Source: Tribonema minus
Taxonomy: Eukaryota; Sar; Xanthophyceae; Tribonematales; Tribonemataceae
DNA length: 64,000 nucleotides
NCBI GenBank assembly: GCA_017506865.1
Contig: JAFCMP010000546.1
Coordinates: 546,392-610,391 of the forward strand
Direction: 5' to 3'
A program made the position numbers and the translations under genes. The notes under the pieces were generated by a model. It did not search any database. It was not told the origin of the DNA and was given only the letters and a program-made list of their open reading frames with translations. Of the stretch, positions 12,601-24,400 are shown in pieces (the stretch's first letter is position 1; each line of letters begins with the position of its first letter).

Positions 12601-15600
12601 CATCGCCGCCCTCTCCGGTCCCGGTGACCTCCGCCGCCGCAGCGCCATCACCATCGCCAGTGGCGTCGGCAGCGGCAGCAGCAGCGGCGGAGTCGACCGG
12701 CGCGGGCATGTTGGCGCGGCGGAACGCGGCGGCGTCCGCCGCTGCCAGCGCCGCAAGCAGCCGCAGCGCCATGGCCTCCTGCTCCGCCAGCATGTCCGCT
12801 GTCAGCGGCGTGAGCGCCGCCAGTCGCGGCGCCACCCACGCAGCGCGCGGCAGCGGCGGCGGCGGCGGCGCTGACCGCGGCCGCTTCGTAGCGTGCTGCG
12901 TGTCGGCGTCCGAAGAGCTCTCCTCGACGCGCGGTTCCGCAGAAGCGTCTTCCTCCGTGCGTCGTTCCGCTGAAAACGGTTCCGGAGCATGTTCCGGGGA
13001 GCGTGTGGGTGCGTGTGTGGCGGCGGGGGCGCCGTCCGCGGGTGCCTGCGCTTGCGCGAAGGACCGTTCTTCTGTGGCAAGTTCCTTGGAATGGTCCCTC
13101 GCGGAGCGTTCCTCGCCAGTTTCGTACGAGTCAAAGAACTCGTCTTCGTCGATGCCGCTGCTCCTGCGGCTCATCGGCGCCGCAACTGCAACAGTTGACG
13201 AGCCAACCACAACAGCTGGCTCAGGCGCAGGAAAATATATACCGCCGCATGCAAGCAGATGCTTCTATAAATGGTGCACTGCCTTGTAGCTACTGAAGCA
13301 GTCCAAAAAGGCTTCTCAATTGCAGTATGACGAAGCATTAGTCGCTGCAGTAGGTCTGCTCATCCGCAGTGCACGCTGACGATTTCCCAGGTACAGCGCA
13401 ATAGCCACACAAGCTGCCAGTCGCTGAATGAATGACGTGCTCAATGGAAGTCAGTGTCCTGCCGCTGCCGCCTCGCACAAAAGACATCGGTCGTGCTGAA
13501 GCAACAGGGCCATTTGTCGCGTACACGCTCGAGCGTCAACTTCAACTTCCGCCGACCGGTGCGCGCATGCATGTAAACCCCAGCTAAGACACACACAAGC
13601 AGCGAGCTCACGATTTGAAGCTCGCAACCAAATCTTACAAGTGTGCCTACCCAACTTCAACTATGTGGAACCGAAACACATACAGCGCCATGTCGTCTGG
13701 CTACAGGGGACGTACGTACCTGCGCCGCTGCCGCCGCTGCTGCCGCCATTGCTGCCGCCACCGCCGCCGCCATTGCTGCCGCCGCTGCCGCCGCCGCCAC
13801 CGCCGCCGCCATCGGGCGGCGCCAGCAGCAGCGCTAGCCGCTGTTCGATGCAGCAGTTGAGCAGCTGCACCTTCTGAGCAATGAGGCAGAGGCGCATGTC
13901 CGGGTACGTCTGGTGCGAGGGGGGGGCGCGCAAACGGCCGCGCGCGTGCGCCTGCACGCCGCGCGCCTGGCCTGTCGCCACGGGGTCCAGCATGCTCTGC
14001 CTGAAACAGTCGGAGTCGGAAGGGGGGGCGGGGGGGGGGGGGTTGGAAGGGGGCAGGGATATAAAGGCCTCATGCCTAGGGAGAGAATTTCTGTCTTTGA
14101 CCGTTTGGCGCATTTGTGCTGCACGCCGCACGTCTGACCTGTCGCCATGGGGTCCAGCATGCTCTGCCTGAAAAGTTGCGGGTAGAGGGGGGGGGGGGGT
14201 AGCGTTGAATGTAGGCGACCAAGCGAAGGAACTGTGCACACACGCAGTGCAGAGCTGCTGCAGGCTGTCGGAATGGGGGGGGGGGGGGGGCAGAAATACA
14301 AAGGTCTCATGCCTGGGGCGAAAATTCGCGGCGCTGACCGTTTGGCGCATTTGTGTCACAGCAGCCAGTAGCGTGAATGCAGGCAGACAAGCAAAGGAAC
14401 TGTGCACACGCGCAGTGCAGAGGGAGACAGAGGCAGAGGCGCAGGCCGCCCGCAGGCGCCAGCGCAGGCGCCACGCCAGACTGGACCGATAGACAGTGGT
14501 ATCTAGTGAAAAAAACAAGAGAAGAACAGAAACGCCGCGCCAGACCACAGCCACAAAGAGTGGTTTTTGGTAGAAAAACAAGAGAAAAAGAGTGACCGCA
14601 TCGTCACGGCTGTTCAGGACGACAGACAGTGGTGGCTATGAGAAGAATCAAGAGAAGTGTAACCGTAATGTAAAGGCCATTCTCAATCAGTGGTTGCAAC
14701 CACGTCACCGCGAACCATACAAGCGACGAGTGCTGATGCTGAACCATGCACGGGACCATGAGTGAAATCCACTTTTCAACAGAATGAACTGCGTGGTCAG
14801 CATACTCTACATGTGATCATGGGGGGCGAGAGCAATAATTGAAGGTGAAGCTCAGCCCTGGTTCACCGAGCGGCGAGCACTGGGGACACTTTGATTGCCA
14901 CATCTTCAACTTCAACGTTCAAGTGCTCACCAATCCAGCGCCGGCAGCGCGCGCATGCGCGGTACCCCCCTGTCCTAGTGACACATTACGGTCTTCAACT
15001 TCAACATTGAAGTGATCACCCGTCCAGCGCCGGCAGCGCGCGCACGCGCGGCACACGAAGACGTATGCCCCGCCCTGTAGGTGACAGTACGTACACTGTG
15101 GATGTGATCACTACAGCTTCAAGTTTAACATTGAAGTGCTCACGCGTCCAGCGCCGCCAGCGCGCGCATGCGCGGCACGAAGACCCCCCCTTCCCAGTGT
15201 CACATGTAAAGTCTTGAAATTCAACATTAAATCTTCAACTTCAATGTTGAAGTGCTCACCCGTCCAGCGCCGGCAGCGCGCGCATGCGCGGCACGAACAC
15301 CCCCCCCTCCCAGTGCCCGCGCAGCTCCCGCACGGTCGCGCCCCACAGCGCAGCGAGCGCGCGCCAGCACCCCCCCTCCTGCGCCCCTCGCAGCGCGAGC
15401 AAGCTGACGAGGCGGCCTATCGGAGCGCTTCCGTGGGGGGTTGGCGCCCAGGTGGAAGGGGTGTGTGGGGGGTGTTGCTGGGGGAGCACGGGGGGGGCCT
15501 GTTGTGCTGGTGCTTCCAAGTCGTTGGAGGGGTCGGGGGGGGGGGACGGGGGGCGTTCGGGGTCTGGCGACGTGTGCCTGCACGGGGGAGGGAGGGAAAG

Positions 15601-18600
15601 TTAGCGTCAATGTTGCTTTGCAGTATACCCACTCTGACATGTGATGAATGTACACTTCAACAGATTATTGAAGAACGGCTGGAGACCTCACCCCCCTTGC
15701 CGCCTGCGCTGTGATTGGACAACCGTGCCGATCGCAGTCCGCCATACTACATTGCTGTCCACTTCACAGTATACTGAGTCTACTTCCGTGACGCTCACCC
15801 TCAGCCTAAACCTAACCATAACCCTAGCCCTGACCATGCCACTGCTGTCCACTCCATAGTACACCGCTTCTACTTCTGCGAGTATGCTCCTCAGCGATCC
15901 ATGTGCCACAACTTCATGTACGCTCTTGTATATCATTCAATCACGCCGACACGCAGAAGGCAGCATCACAACAGACCAAGCAAGCGCCTGAGAGACGGTT
16001 CTTCAGAGGCAGGGGTTGGGGTAGAGTTAGGGGTAGGTTTCAACTTCAACGCGCCGCGTGCTCATAGTCAAGCGGGTGGCGCACCTGTGCGCCCCCCCGG
16101 TTCCGTGCTTGAACAGCTCATCGATTGTTGCGTCCACCCACCCCTCCGCTGGCGCGGCGCCGACCGCAGCCGCCAGCTCTGGTGTCAGAGAGCTCTGCTG
16201 ACACACAAAACACAGTTACATGACATGTGGCACACCGTGCGTGTGAGCATGCTGCTGCTGCTGAGCATCACTTAGCAGCTCACACCTGCAGCTTCATGAA
16301 TACCGCTCAAGGTATGCAGCTGATACAGAGCGCGGGCTTAGCGACATCAATGCGTACATGCTTTCGGATGTGCACGTGTACACGCACTCGCGACATGTTG
16401 CGAACTAGCATGATAGCAGAGCTCAGCTCACAGTGTGGGAGTTTGGAAAAAAGCTGCAGGCGGTCGGGGTCCTGTTCAGCTGCGGACGCGTTCAATACTC
16501 CCACTCAGTGATAGACAGAGTGAGAGCCGCAGTATGTGTGCTCTGATATTTGTGGCAGGAAGAGCGCCAACGCTTTGAACCCCGAGGGGTAGATGGAAAG
16601 GGTGAGCGCTGCCGCTGGTCACACGTGAAGTACAGTAGGTGACGCACCTGGCTGCCAGTAGCGCAGACGTCCGCAACGAGAACGCCCGCCGCATCCAGAG
16701 CCTGCGCATTTAGCAGCAGAACATGGCGCCATGTCAGCTGACTGAAATATGCTGCAATTTGGTACGCTGCCTATGCTAGCTGGTAGGCAGCGTATGCTAG
16801 CCTACCAGCTAGTACTATGCCATAGCTGTGTGCCTGGTCTTGCTGGTCGACGCCAAGCAACGAGTGCCGCACACGCTGCTGCCTCTCCCACTTTCTTTAC
16901 AATAGTCTACACTCTTTGAGGCCTGTTCCCCCGTGTAGCGATGGAACACGGGGCGCTTTCACACGGGGAGGCTACGTGCTGTTGAGGGCCTTTTTTTTGT
17001 TTTTGTTTTGAGCCCGCTGCACCCAATGCATATGATGCGAGAGGAGGATCAAAGGTGATGCAAGTGGACCGAGGTATGATGATCGCCTACGTTGAGATCA
17101 CTGCTGACTCTCACGGTACTGAGACAGCACTGAAGGACTCCTCAAATTGACTCCACCAGGATCTGCACGAGATGTACTTCAAGTGACAATCTAGTCAGCA
17201 CTCCAGTGTGATGTACTCGGAAGGCCTGCAGGTTTGCACTGGCGTTTCATCGGCAGCGGCCTGTTGATCTGACAAAGCAGCACAGTCAGCACAGGGCAGC
17301 GCAATGAGCACCCCGCTAAAAGCCCCCTGTGCATCACTCACAGCCAGATGCATCTGCGCATGAAGTCGGCCACAGCCCAGAGGCACAGCCATGCATCGCG
17401 CCAGCTGCGCGCATGCATCCACACAGGTAGCAGCGCGCGCAGTGCACGCCGACCACGGCGAGTCACCGTGCGAGCAACTTCACCTTGCGTACACGCAGTG
17501 CAACAGCAAGGCATCCACGGTGACACTCCATCCAAGACTTCAAGAGGACTGAGCGCTGCGCAGCGGCCTTCCCAGATATATGCACATCAGCGCGAGAGCT
17601 CATGCACAACCCATAACTTCAACCTAAACTTCAACCACAACTTCAATAACACAATCCCGGCCTCGCCCCACCTGCGCCAGCACGTACGCCTCCAGCAGTG
17701 CTCGGCACCCCCGCGCGAGCCCCCCCCGCCGCCGCCGCCGCCGCCGCCGCCGCTATTCGCCCCCCACTCTACCCCCACGCGCCACTCGCAGCCGCCGCCG
17801 CCGCCGTCACGCATCGCGTCCAGCGAGCTGTGACTCTCCGCCTCCTGCGCGCCGCCCTCGCCGAGGCGCGGCCACCGCACGGCGAGCACGACGCCCTCCA
17901 CTGCGGCGGCGGTTTCGCTTTCCGCAACTGCCGATGGCGGCGGCGGCGGCGCGTTCAGCCCCAGGTGCGCCCCTAGCAGGCGCCGCAGGCCGCGGCGGCG
18001 CGCGCCGCGGAGGTCCGCGAGCAGCGACTGCGCGGCGGCGGCGCGCGCGGCAGAGCGCTGCTGCTGCTGCTGCGGCGGCGGCGCTTCCAGCGGCAGCGGC
18101 GGCGCGTCGGCGCGCGCGGCTGGCGGGGCGCGGTTGCGCGGTGCGGTCACGCAGGGAGAGCACGGACTGAGCGTCAGCGAGTGTAGAGAGGTCCGCGAGC
18201 AGCGACTGCGCGGCGGCGGCGCGCGCGGCGGAGCGCTGCTGCCGCGGCACTTCAAGCGGCGGCTGCGGCAGCGGCGGGGGCGCGGTGTCGAGCGCGGCTG
18301 GCTGGGGCGCGGTTGCGCGGGGCGTCGTCATGATGAGCGGGGGACTGAGCGTCAGCGAGTGGAGAGTATGAGGGTGAGATTGGCGCACAAGTTGCAGGTT
18401 GGCGTCAGTGGCGGCCGCAAGTACCAGACCGGGGTTTGGAGGGCGCATGCGGCGTGGAACCTTTGACCGCCCACATTGAGCACCGGCGATGAATGTATAA
18501 TTGGAAGTATATGACCAGTACGGCTGTCGTTGCACGCGTGCCATCCTTAGCCAGGAGTACTGATCGATCACTGGCAGTACACGTTGGAAGTATACTACCA

Positions 18601-20022
18601 GTACGGCTGTCCTTGCACGCGTGCCATCCTCAGCCATGAAGTACTTAGAACAAACTTCAACTTGAAGTAGGAGGTCTGCCCCTCACCCGCGTCCCCCGAC
18701 CAGCGCCAAACGTGCTGCACCGACGCCGTCGCGGTCAGGGCACTGTGCCGCCGCGTCAGCGCTCCTCCGCTGCCCTCGAGCTTCGCCTGCCACGAAGCGG
18801 CAGGCAGGGCACGATGGCTCAGGATCCCAGCAGTGTGACGGCAAAAACCGTCGACAAAGATCACGTCAGTGCCCCTTCGCTGCCGTCGCAAACTTGCCAC
18901 GACGGTGGCTCAGGACTTTAGCAGTGTAACATGGCACAGCTGTGACGAAGGCCTGCGCAATCTGACATCACATTAAAGCTGGCCTTGAGACTACTCGAAC
19001 GCTGGCGCTACCCTTAATCTTAGCCCACCAATGCCAGCAAGCACCATTGCCGCCCACTTCGTTGCCGCGCATCGCAGCAAGTCGCGTGCACATACTCGTC
19101 CGTGCGCTGCGTGCACACCAGAGCAGCAACTGGAGCGCTGTATCATGCTCCTACCGCGAGGTCTGCTGTGATGTCAAAGGTACAAGTGCACAATTTGGTG
19201 ACAATAATTGAAAATGATTGCTGCTGCGCATTGATACACACTTTGTCACAAGGCAATGTACATTAAGATATTGGTAGCAAGCTTGACATCAATCAATCAT
19301 CCGGGCTTTTTCGTACCACGAGCAAGCATCTGCTAAAATGCGCTTTCAGAAGTACCTTAAAAAGCTCCATCAGACCATCCAGCCACAGGCACGCGGGCGG
19401 GACGGCGTTGCTGGCAGCAGACTCAAAGCGCACGGCCAGCGGCACGCCTGCCGCAGGATTCGTCACGCTGAGACCCCTGCCCATAAAGAACAGAGCAGAT
19501 GTACGGTATACGGTATAGTATGAGGGACTGGTATTTGTGTGTGGCATGACCGCATCATGTGTGTGTAGATCACGACTGGCTTTGTGAGTGGCGTGGCGGC
19601 ATCGTGTGTGTGTACTCGAATGAGTATGGGAGAAACCATGCTTCGTCGGTGTGAATCTGCAGATTGAGTTGCCCTCTCAAACGACGTTTTTCGGGTACCT
19701 GCAATTGCTGCAAATACAGCGTCTGCGCTGCTAGCAGCGCTTTGTTTAGGGGGAGTGCTGTCGAAGCCTGGCACGCGCGGTGCGCACCGTGCAAACAATA
19801 TATTACGCCACACCCATGGAACTCCAACTTCAACTTCAACTCTGCAAACTGAACGCCTCACAATAAGCTACAGCGCTCATCATCACCTGATCTCTACCAG
19901 CGGCTCCTCCTCCAGCACGCGCGCAGCACTCAGCTCATCACTCGCAGCATCGCTCCGCTCCCGATCCCGCTCCTGCGCCTCGCTGTCCTCCCGCTGGGCT
20001 CCCGCCGCGCCGTCACTGCCGC

Positions 20023-20053
<31 letters not shown>

Positions 20054-21339
20054 ACCGCTGCCGCCGCCGCCACTGCCGCCGCCGCCGCCGCTGCCGCTGC
20101 CGCCGCCGCTGCCGCCGAGGCGCTGCTGCAGGTGCCAGTGCACCCTGCTCGGCAGCAGCGTCAGCAGCGGCAGCGAGCAGCCGCAGCTGCTGAGCGCTGT
20201 GGCCACTGCAGAGAGCAGCGTGCCGTCGCGCGCGTCCGGCAGTGCCGCGGACTCCTGCGGGCAGCGAGTGGTGGAGTGCGGGCGGCGACGAAGGATGGTT
20301 TTTCACCGCGCGTACTGCTGTTGCGCCGCAGTGCTCACACACCCGATCTATTTGCCTGGTGCGTCTGTCGTCCTCAGATGCGCTACGGACATCGACTTGG
20401 CACTTCGACACGCGCGCACGATCCTTCACAGGTGCAATCAAGGCCGCCATTGCCTTCAAAGTTAGAAAAGCGCGCGTTACTGCGCACCTGCCACACCGCG
20501 ACGTATGACTGCGCGATGCCGAAGAGCCGTGCCGGCGAGCTCAGGTCGTGATCGAAGTCTAACGCCTCATCATCCGGAGCATAGCACACGCTAGCCCCGT
20601 GCGGCGCCGCCGCTGCCGCTCCGTGGCCAGGCGCCAGGCACACCAGCTCCACGTGCACTGTGCCACTGATGCCGTCCACACTCAGCTCATCATGCTTCAC
20701 CGTCCGGCATCGCTGCTCGGGCTGTTGCTGGTGCTGCTTTGAGTGTTGGGTAACGAGAGTGGTTGTATCGGCATGCGCTTCTGCGTTGTCTAGGCCCCAC
20801 GACCGCAGTACATCCTGCGAAAATAGATGCGGCAGTTGATCGGCGCGTGTTATGCTTGCATCGATGAGCAACAGGCAGGTTTGAACTTGAACAGACAAGA
20901 GCTAAGTGCCGGCACATTGACGATGAATTGCCCGAGGGCTTGCAAAGTGCAACACTCCAATCAGCAATCAATCAGCAGGAGCAACAAGCTATGACTGCAT
21001 GAGTCAGACGATCCAGAGGCACAACTGGTGCAGCAAATCAGATGCAACATGCACAGCATCTTCACATGACACGTATCATGCAGCTGGTTCAACAATATCC
21101 CAAAAGGACTTTGAAGCTGCGCTGCACAACGTACAACAGGCACGGCAAAGATCGCCAAGTCCAAGATGATTCAGAAGGCTTGCCGGGCTGATGAGCGTGC
21201 ACATCAGCTTTTTGAAGTTCAGTCAGTTCACCTCAATTCGCCGGATGAGCTCCTCCCATGGGGTGACGCAGGTGTGGTCCACATAGCGGCTGTGCGGCTC
21301 AGCCTCGTGGTGTTGGCGAATGCCGCCTCCCGACGCCAT
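9659..21339 (-). CDS. RAB3GAP1: Rab3 GTPase-activating protein catalytic subunit
   Basis: Sixteen exons by my reading: 21339-21232, 20814-20488, 20254-19887, 19476-19356, 18786-18687, 18119-17672, 17404-17342, 16701-16648, 16194-16085, 15427-15260, 14000-13720, 13185-12131, 11575-11030, 10946-10845, 10718-10653, 9955-9659. Family hallmarks in order: TPWEELIRRIE/DVLRSWGLDN at the N terminus, VEGVVLAVRWPRLGEG (exon 6), PDMRLCLIAQKVQLLNCCIE (exon 11), the acidic DEDEFFDS motif, FTEWYAAHG and FDVTQEAEKALHYL (exon 12), and LPPPTQREYVLRAVAPR near the C terminus. In animals the protein pairs with RAB3GAP2, acts as GAP for Rab3 and exchange factor for Rab18, and works at membranes. It is about 1,400 codons against 981 in human because of Ala/Gly/Pro repeat insertions. 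Exons 7-9 are the least certain. Exon 6 changes frame at a run of eight G (see findings). The catalytic arginine known in human cannot be placed confidently. Confidence 0.88.
10461..10513 (-). repeat. Copy of RAB3GAP1 exon 15 end with its donor
   Basis: The minus strand reads AAEHEL followed by GTGAGCC, repeating the end of exon 15 (AREHEL at 10653 then GTGAGCC). It sits in the next intron and is one of the exon-edge duplications seen through all three host genes. Confidence 0.6.
14090..14360 (-). repeat. Copies of RAB3GAP1 exon 11 acceptor region
   Basis: Upstream of the exon 11 acceptor (14000), the words around the acceptor and exon start (QSMLDPVATGQ on the minus strand) recur at about 14147-14172, followed by repeated words at 14090-14130 and 14335-14360. 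Each copy is preceded on the minus strand by a C run (plus-strand G runs near 14189-14200 and at 14275-14290), as is the true acceptor (14030-14042). Confidence 0.65.
14925..15190 (-). repeat. Three copies of RAB3GAP1 exon 10 end with donor
   Basis: The last about 45 bases of exon 10 (encoding VPRMRALPALDG) plus the GTGAGC donor recur at about 14925-14976, 15013-15058 and 15137-15190, downstream of the true donor at 15259. Each copy keeps a possible 5' splice site. Spacers between copies share the word aacttcaac and its complement. Confidence 0.75.
16763..16812. repeat. Compound inverted repeat with two competing hairpins
   Basis: Arms tacgctgcc (16763-16771) and ggcagcgta (16786-16794) pair perfectly. 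Arms ctagctggtaggc (16776-16788) and gcctaccagctag (16800-16812) also pair perfectly. The two stems share bases 16786-16788, so only one can form fully at a time. It lies in a RAB3GAP1 intron. Confidence 0.7.
18120..18375 (-). repeat. Tandem duplication at RAB3GAP1 exon 6 acceptor
   Basis: About 185 bases holding the acceptor and first part of exon 6 (RSAARAAAAQSLLADL) are present twice. The upstream copy ends in TLADAQS instead of the exon 6 continuation, so the downstream copy (from 18119) is the one that leads into conserved family sequence. Confidence 0.65.
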
Positions 21340-21452
21340 CTCAGCTTTTTCGCTTTCGCACCAACTTCAAAGTGAACTTCAAGTTTGCACCAACTTCAAC
21401 GCAAAGTTGCAGTTGGACAGGTTGCCAAAAGAGGAACTGTAAGCGTGCAGCA
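21340..21452. promoter_or_regulatory. Divergent promoter shared by RAB3GAP1 and SRP72
   Basis: Only 113 bp separate the start codons of RAB3GAP1 (minus, ATG at 21339) and SRP72 (plus, ATG at 21453). The interval holds the word caccaacttcaa twice and related acttcaa/ttgaagt words. No TATA box is evident. Both 5' leaders must be very short or overlap the opposite transcript. The promoter role is inferred from geometry. Confidence 0.65.
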
Positions 21453-24400
21453 ATGGCGGCAGATAGTGAGGATGCGCAGCTGCAGAGCTGCTTTCGCAAG
21501 CTGCAGCCGCTGCTGAGCGAGGAGCACCATGAGGCAGCAATTGCGGTCTGCGAAGACAGTGAGTACTGCTAGCTTGAGTCTCATGTTTTTAGCACGTTGA
21601 CTAGGTTTGCGTTGACTAGGTTTGTGGTTCTCTGCAGGTGGCACATGCAAATTAGAAGCTGAGTGCTCTCCCCATCGGGCACCTCGAAGATGCTCATGAT
21701 GTTCACTTCTCTGCTGCTGCCACAGATCAGCTGCACACAGTGCAGGTGATGCCACAGAGAGTGCAGACGCATCAGCTGTTGACCACGCCTGCGCAATCAT
21801 CACTAGCTCTGCAGCTTTTGTGACTGCAGGATCTGGACACGTAATCCATGTCACAGCGTCACCCGCACAGATAATAATTCCATTTACTGTAGACCCTCCA
21901 CTCTTGACTTCTCACAAGCGCATCGCTGCTTGTTGCCCTCACCTCCGCAGTTCTCAAGCTGAAGCCCGACGATATAGATGCGCACAGGGTGCGCTGCCTG
22001 TGCCTCATGCGCCTGCAGGCAAGTGCTTCATCTGCGAGTGCTTAATCGAGTGCGAGCGATACTGGCCCGAGCAGCTTCAGACGCTGCACAATCCTGTTGG
22101 GTGTGTGCTTGTTGAACTGCTATCGTGCAATGCCAGCGCCCAATCGTTGGCCTCTGATACCTGCGACTCTGCAGTTCACGTGCTTGAGCATGATTCTTTG
22201 AATGTTCAGACTGTGCATACATTTGAAAATGTTTGTCATGGAAGCACCAGAGGAGTTCAAAAAAGTGCCCTGAGCTGTTCCGTGTCATGCCACAGCATCG
22301 CGGGCCATGGCGACCAATTCGCTCACGCCTGTCATGGAGCTTACCCCCATCATGGGGCAAGCTGACACTTATCTACTTATGTAGCAGCTCACGTGGCGCT
22401 GATGTTGACAATTGATTGTTGTGTGCGATGCAGAAGTACGCGCAGGCCATGGAGTCCGTGGCGTCCGGCAAGGTGCGCAAGAGCTTCGCGTTCGAGCGCG
22501 CGTACTGCCTCTTCCGGCTCAACCGTCTCAAGGACGCGCTGGCGCAGTGCAAGGCGACGCCGGACCGCACGGACGGCGTCATCCACCTGGAAGCACAGGT
22601 GACGCTCCTCGTCTGTTTCTTCAAGTTCAATGACATAGTCAACACGAAAAATACTGTGAGCGCTGGCAGAGCTTACACTCGCCGCCGCGCTAACCACAGC
22701 TGCTACGCGCATGGATGGGGGCTCACCGCCCACAACCCTACACGGGATATTAAACGGCACAAGATGACTGGCTGCTTTCGATGTGACTGTGCTTGACGCG
22801 TCGCTACCAAACGGGGGTCTCGCAGCGTGCGCGCCATCCAGTAATACGCACATCCATGCGCAAGCGGCGGTCGCAAGACACGCAATACTCACATGCTGCG
22901 ATCCAGACGCAGAGGATCTGCCTCCCTCCATGCGCTTGCTGATCATGCTCATCAGTATTATATGTACACTTCAAACTTTATAAATAATTTAAAGCACATG
23001 TGCTATGAGTACACGTTCCTGTGACCTTCTCATCCGGGTGCTTCGCCCCTCTTCCCCGGGGCAGATCCTGTACAAGCTGGGAGACTACGACAAGGCGGCT
23101 GCCTTGTACCAGGATATGGTGGACCGCAATCCGGACGATGAGACGAGCCAGGTGACACTCCAGTCCTTGAACTTCAACATTGAGTTTTGCTGATCTTGAA
23201 TCGACAAATCGATGCTGTTCCCGGCCTCGCAAATTGCAGCTTTAGGAACGGAACGAGCTCATGATGTAGCTTTGAAGTCGGTTTGTTGAAATTGCCTGAG
23301 CCAGATGAAGTGCCAGCCCTGAATTCAAATAAGTTCGAATTTGTCAAGGCCTTGCCACCACTGGCCACCGCAATGGAACGAGCCAGGCATAGCAGAAGCT
23401 GCGCTCAGGGTGTGCTGTGCAGCACAGCGCAGCATCTCCACCGCCGGCCTGGCATGCACTGCACACACCTCTCTAAAGCAGAAGTATACATTTTGGACAC
23501 GCAGATGGCGGCAGCAGCGCGCATGACACACGCAGCAGAGCGCACGAATTAACGCACATTGAAACGGACTCGACGACATCACGGGCGACTGCTGTTCTTT
23601 CCAGCGCGCCATGCGCCGCGCCCGCGCCTCACGACTGCGTGGCGCCTCCGCGCAGCGGAGCATCACGGCCGGCGGTCCGGGTTCGATTACTCAACATACT
23701 TCGAGGAACTGGTCCTTAAGAAGTGCTGCTAGGCAGTTTCTGACATGCCGATCGCGGCAGCGATGCAGTGAAGACGACATGGTGACATCACGGGCGACTG
23801 CTGTGTCACTTTCCAACGCGCCACGCGCTGCGCCCGCGCCTCACGACTGCGCGACGCCTCCGCTCCGCTGCGCCGCACATCGACACAGACGAATCTCCTG
23901 GCGGCGCTGACGGCGGCGGGCGCGCGGCGCGCAGCGGGTGCCGCCGGCTGCGCCGCCGCGCAGCGCAGCGGCGCGTCGCACGAGCTGCTGTACAACGCGG
24001 CGACGGCGCTGGCGGCGGCGGGGGATCTGGAGGGCGCAGAGGGGGCGCTGGATGCGGCTGAGGGGGCTTGCAGGGGGTCCCTTCTGGATGACGGCTGCAC
24101 TGAGGTGCGTTTTGCGTTACTTTGATACGCATGTCTACTTGGTGTTGAAGCAGTGATATTTATATAGGACAGGTTGTATACTTCTATATACATGTATTTC
24201 CGGGTTCTCCGAAGTATATTGTGAGCATATCGGAAGCACTGGCAGAGGGGGCTTGCAGGGGGTCCCTTCTTGATGACGGCTGCACGGAGGTGCGCTGTGC
24301 ATGCAGTGTAGTCTATGAGTAATCTTAGCACTAGCGCATAGTTGTACACAGAAGGTTGTATGGTTGTTCGTATATATGCACATTTCTGGGTGTGTCTTCC

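Noticed and set aside
12330..13289. Long plus-strand open frame rich in Ala/Ser
   Set aside because: It is the antisense of RAB3GAP1 exon 12; GC-rich Ala/Gly codon repeats keep opposite frames open.
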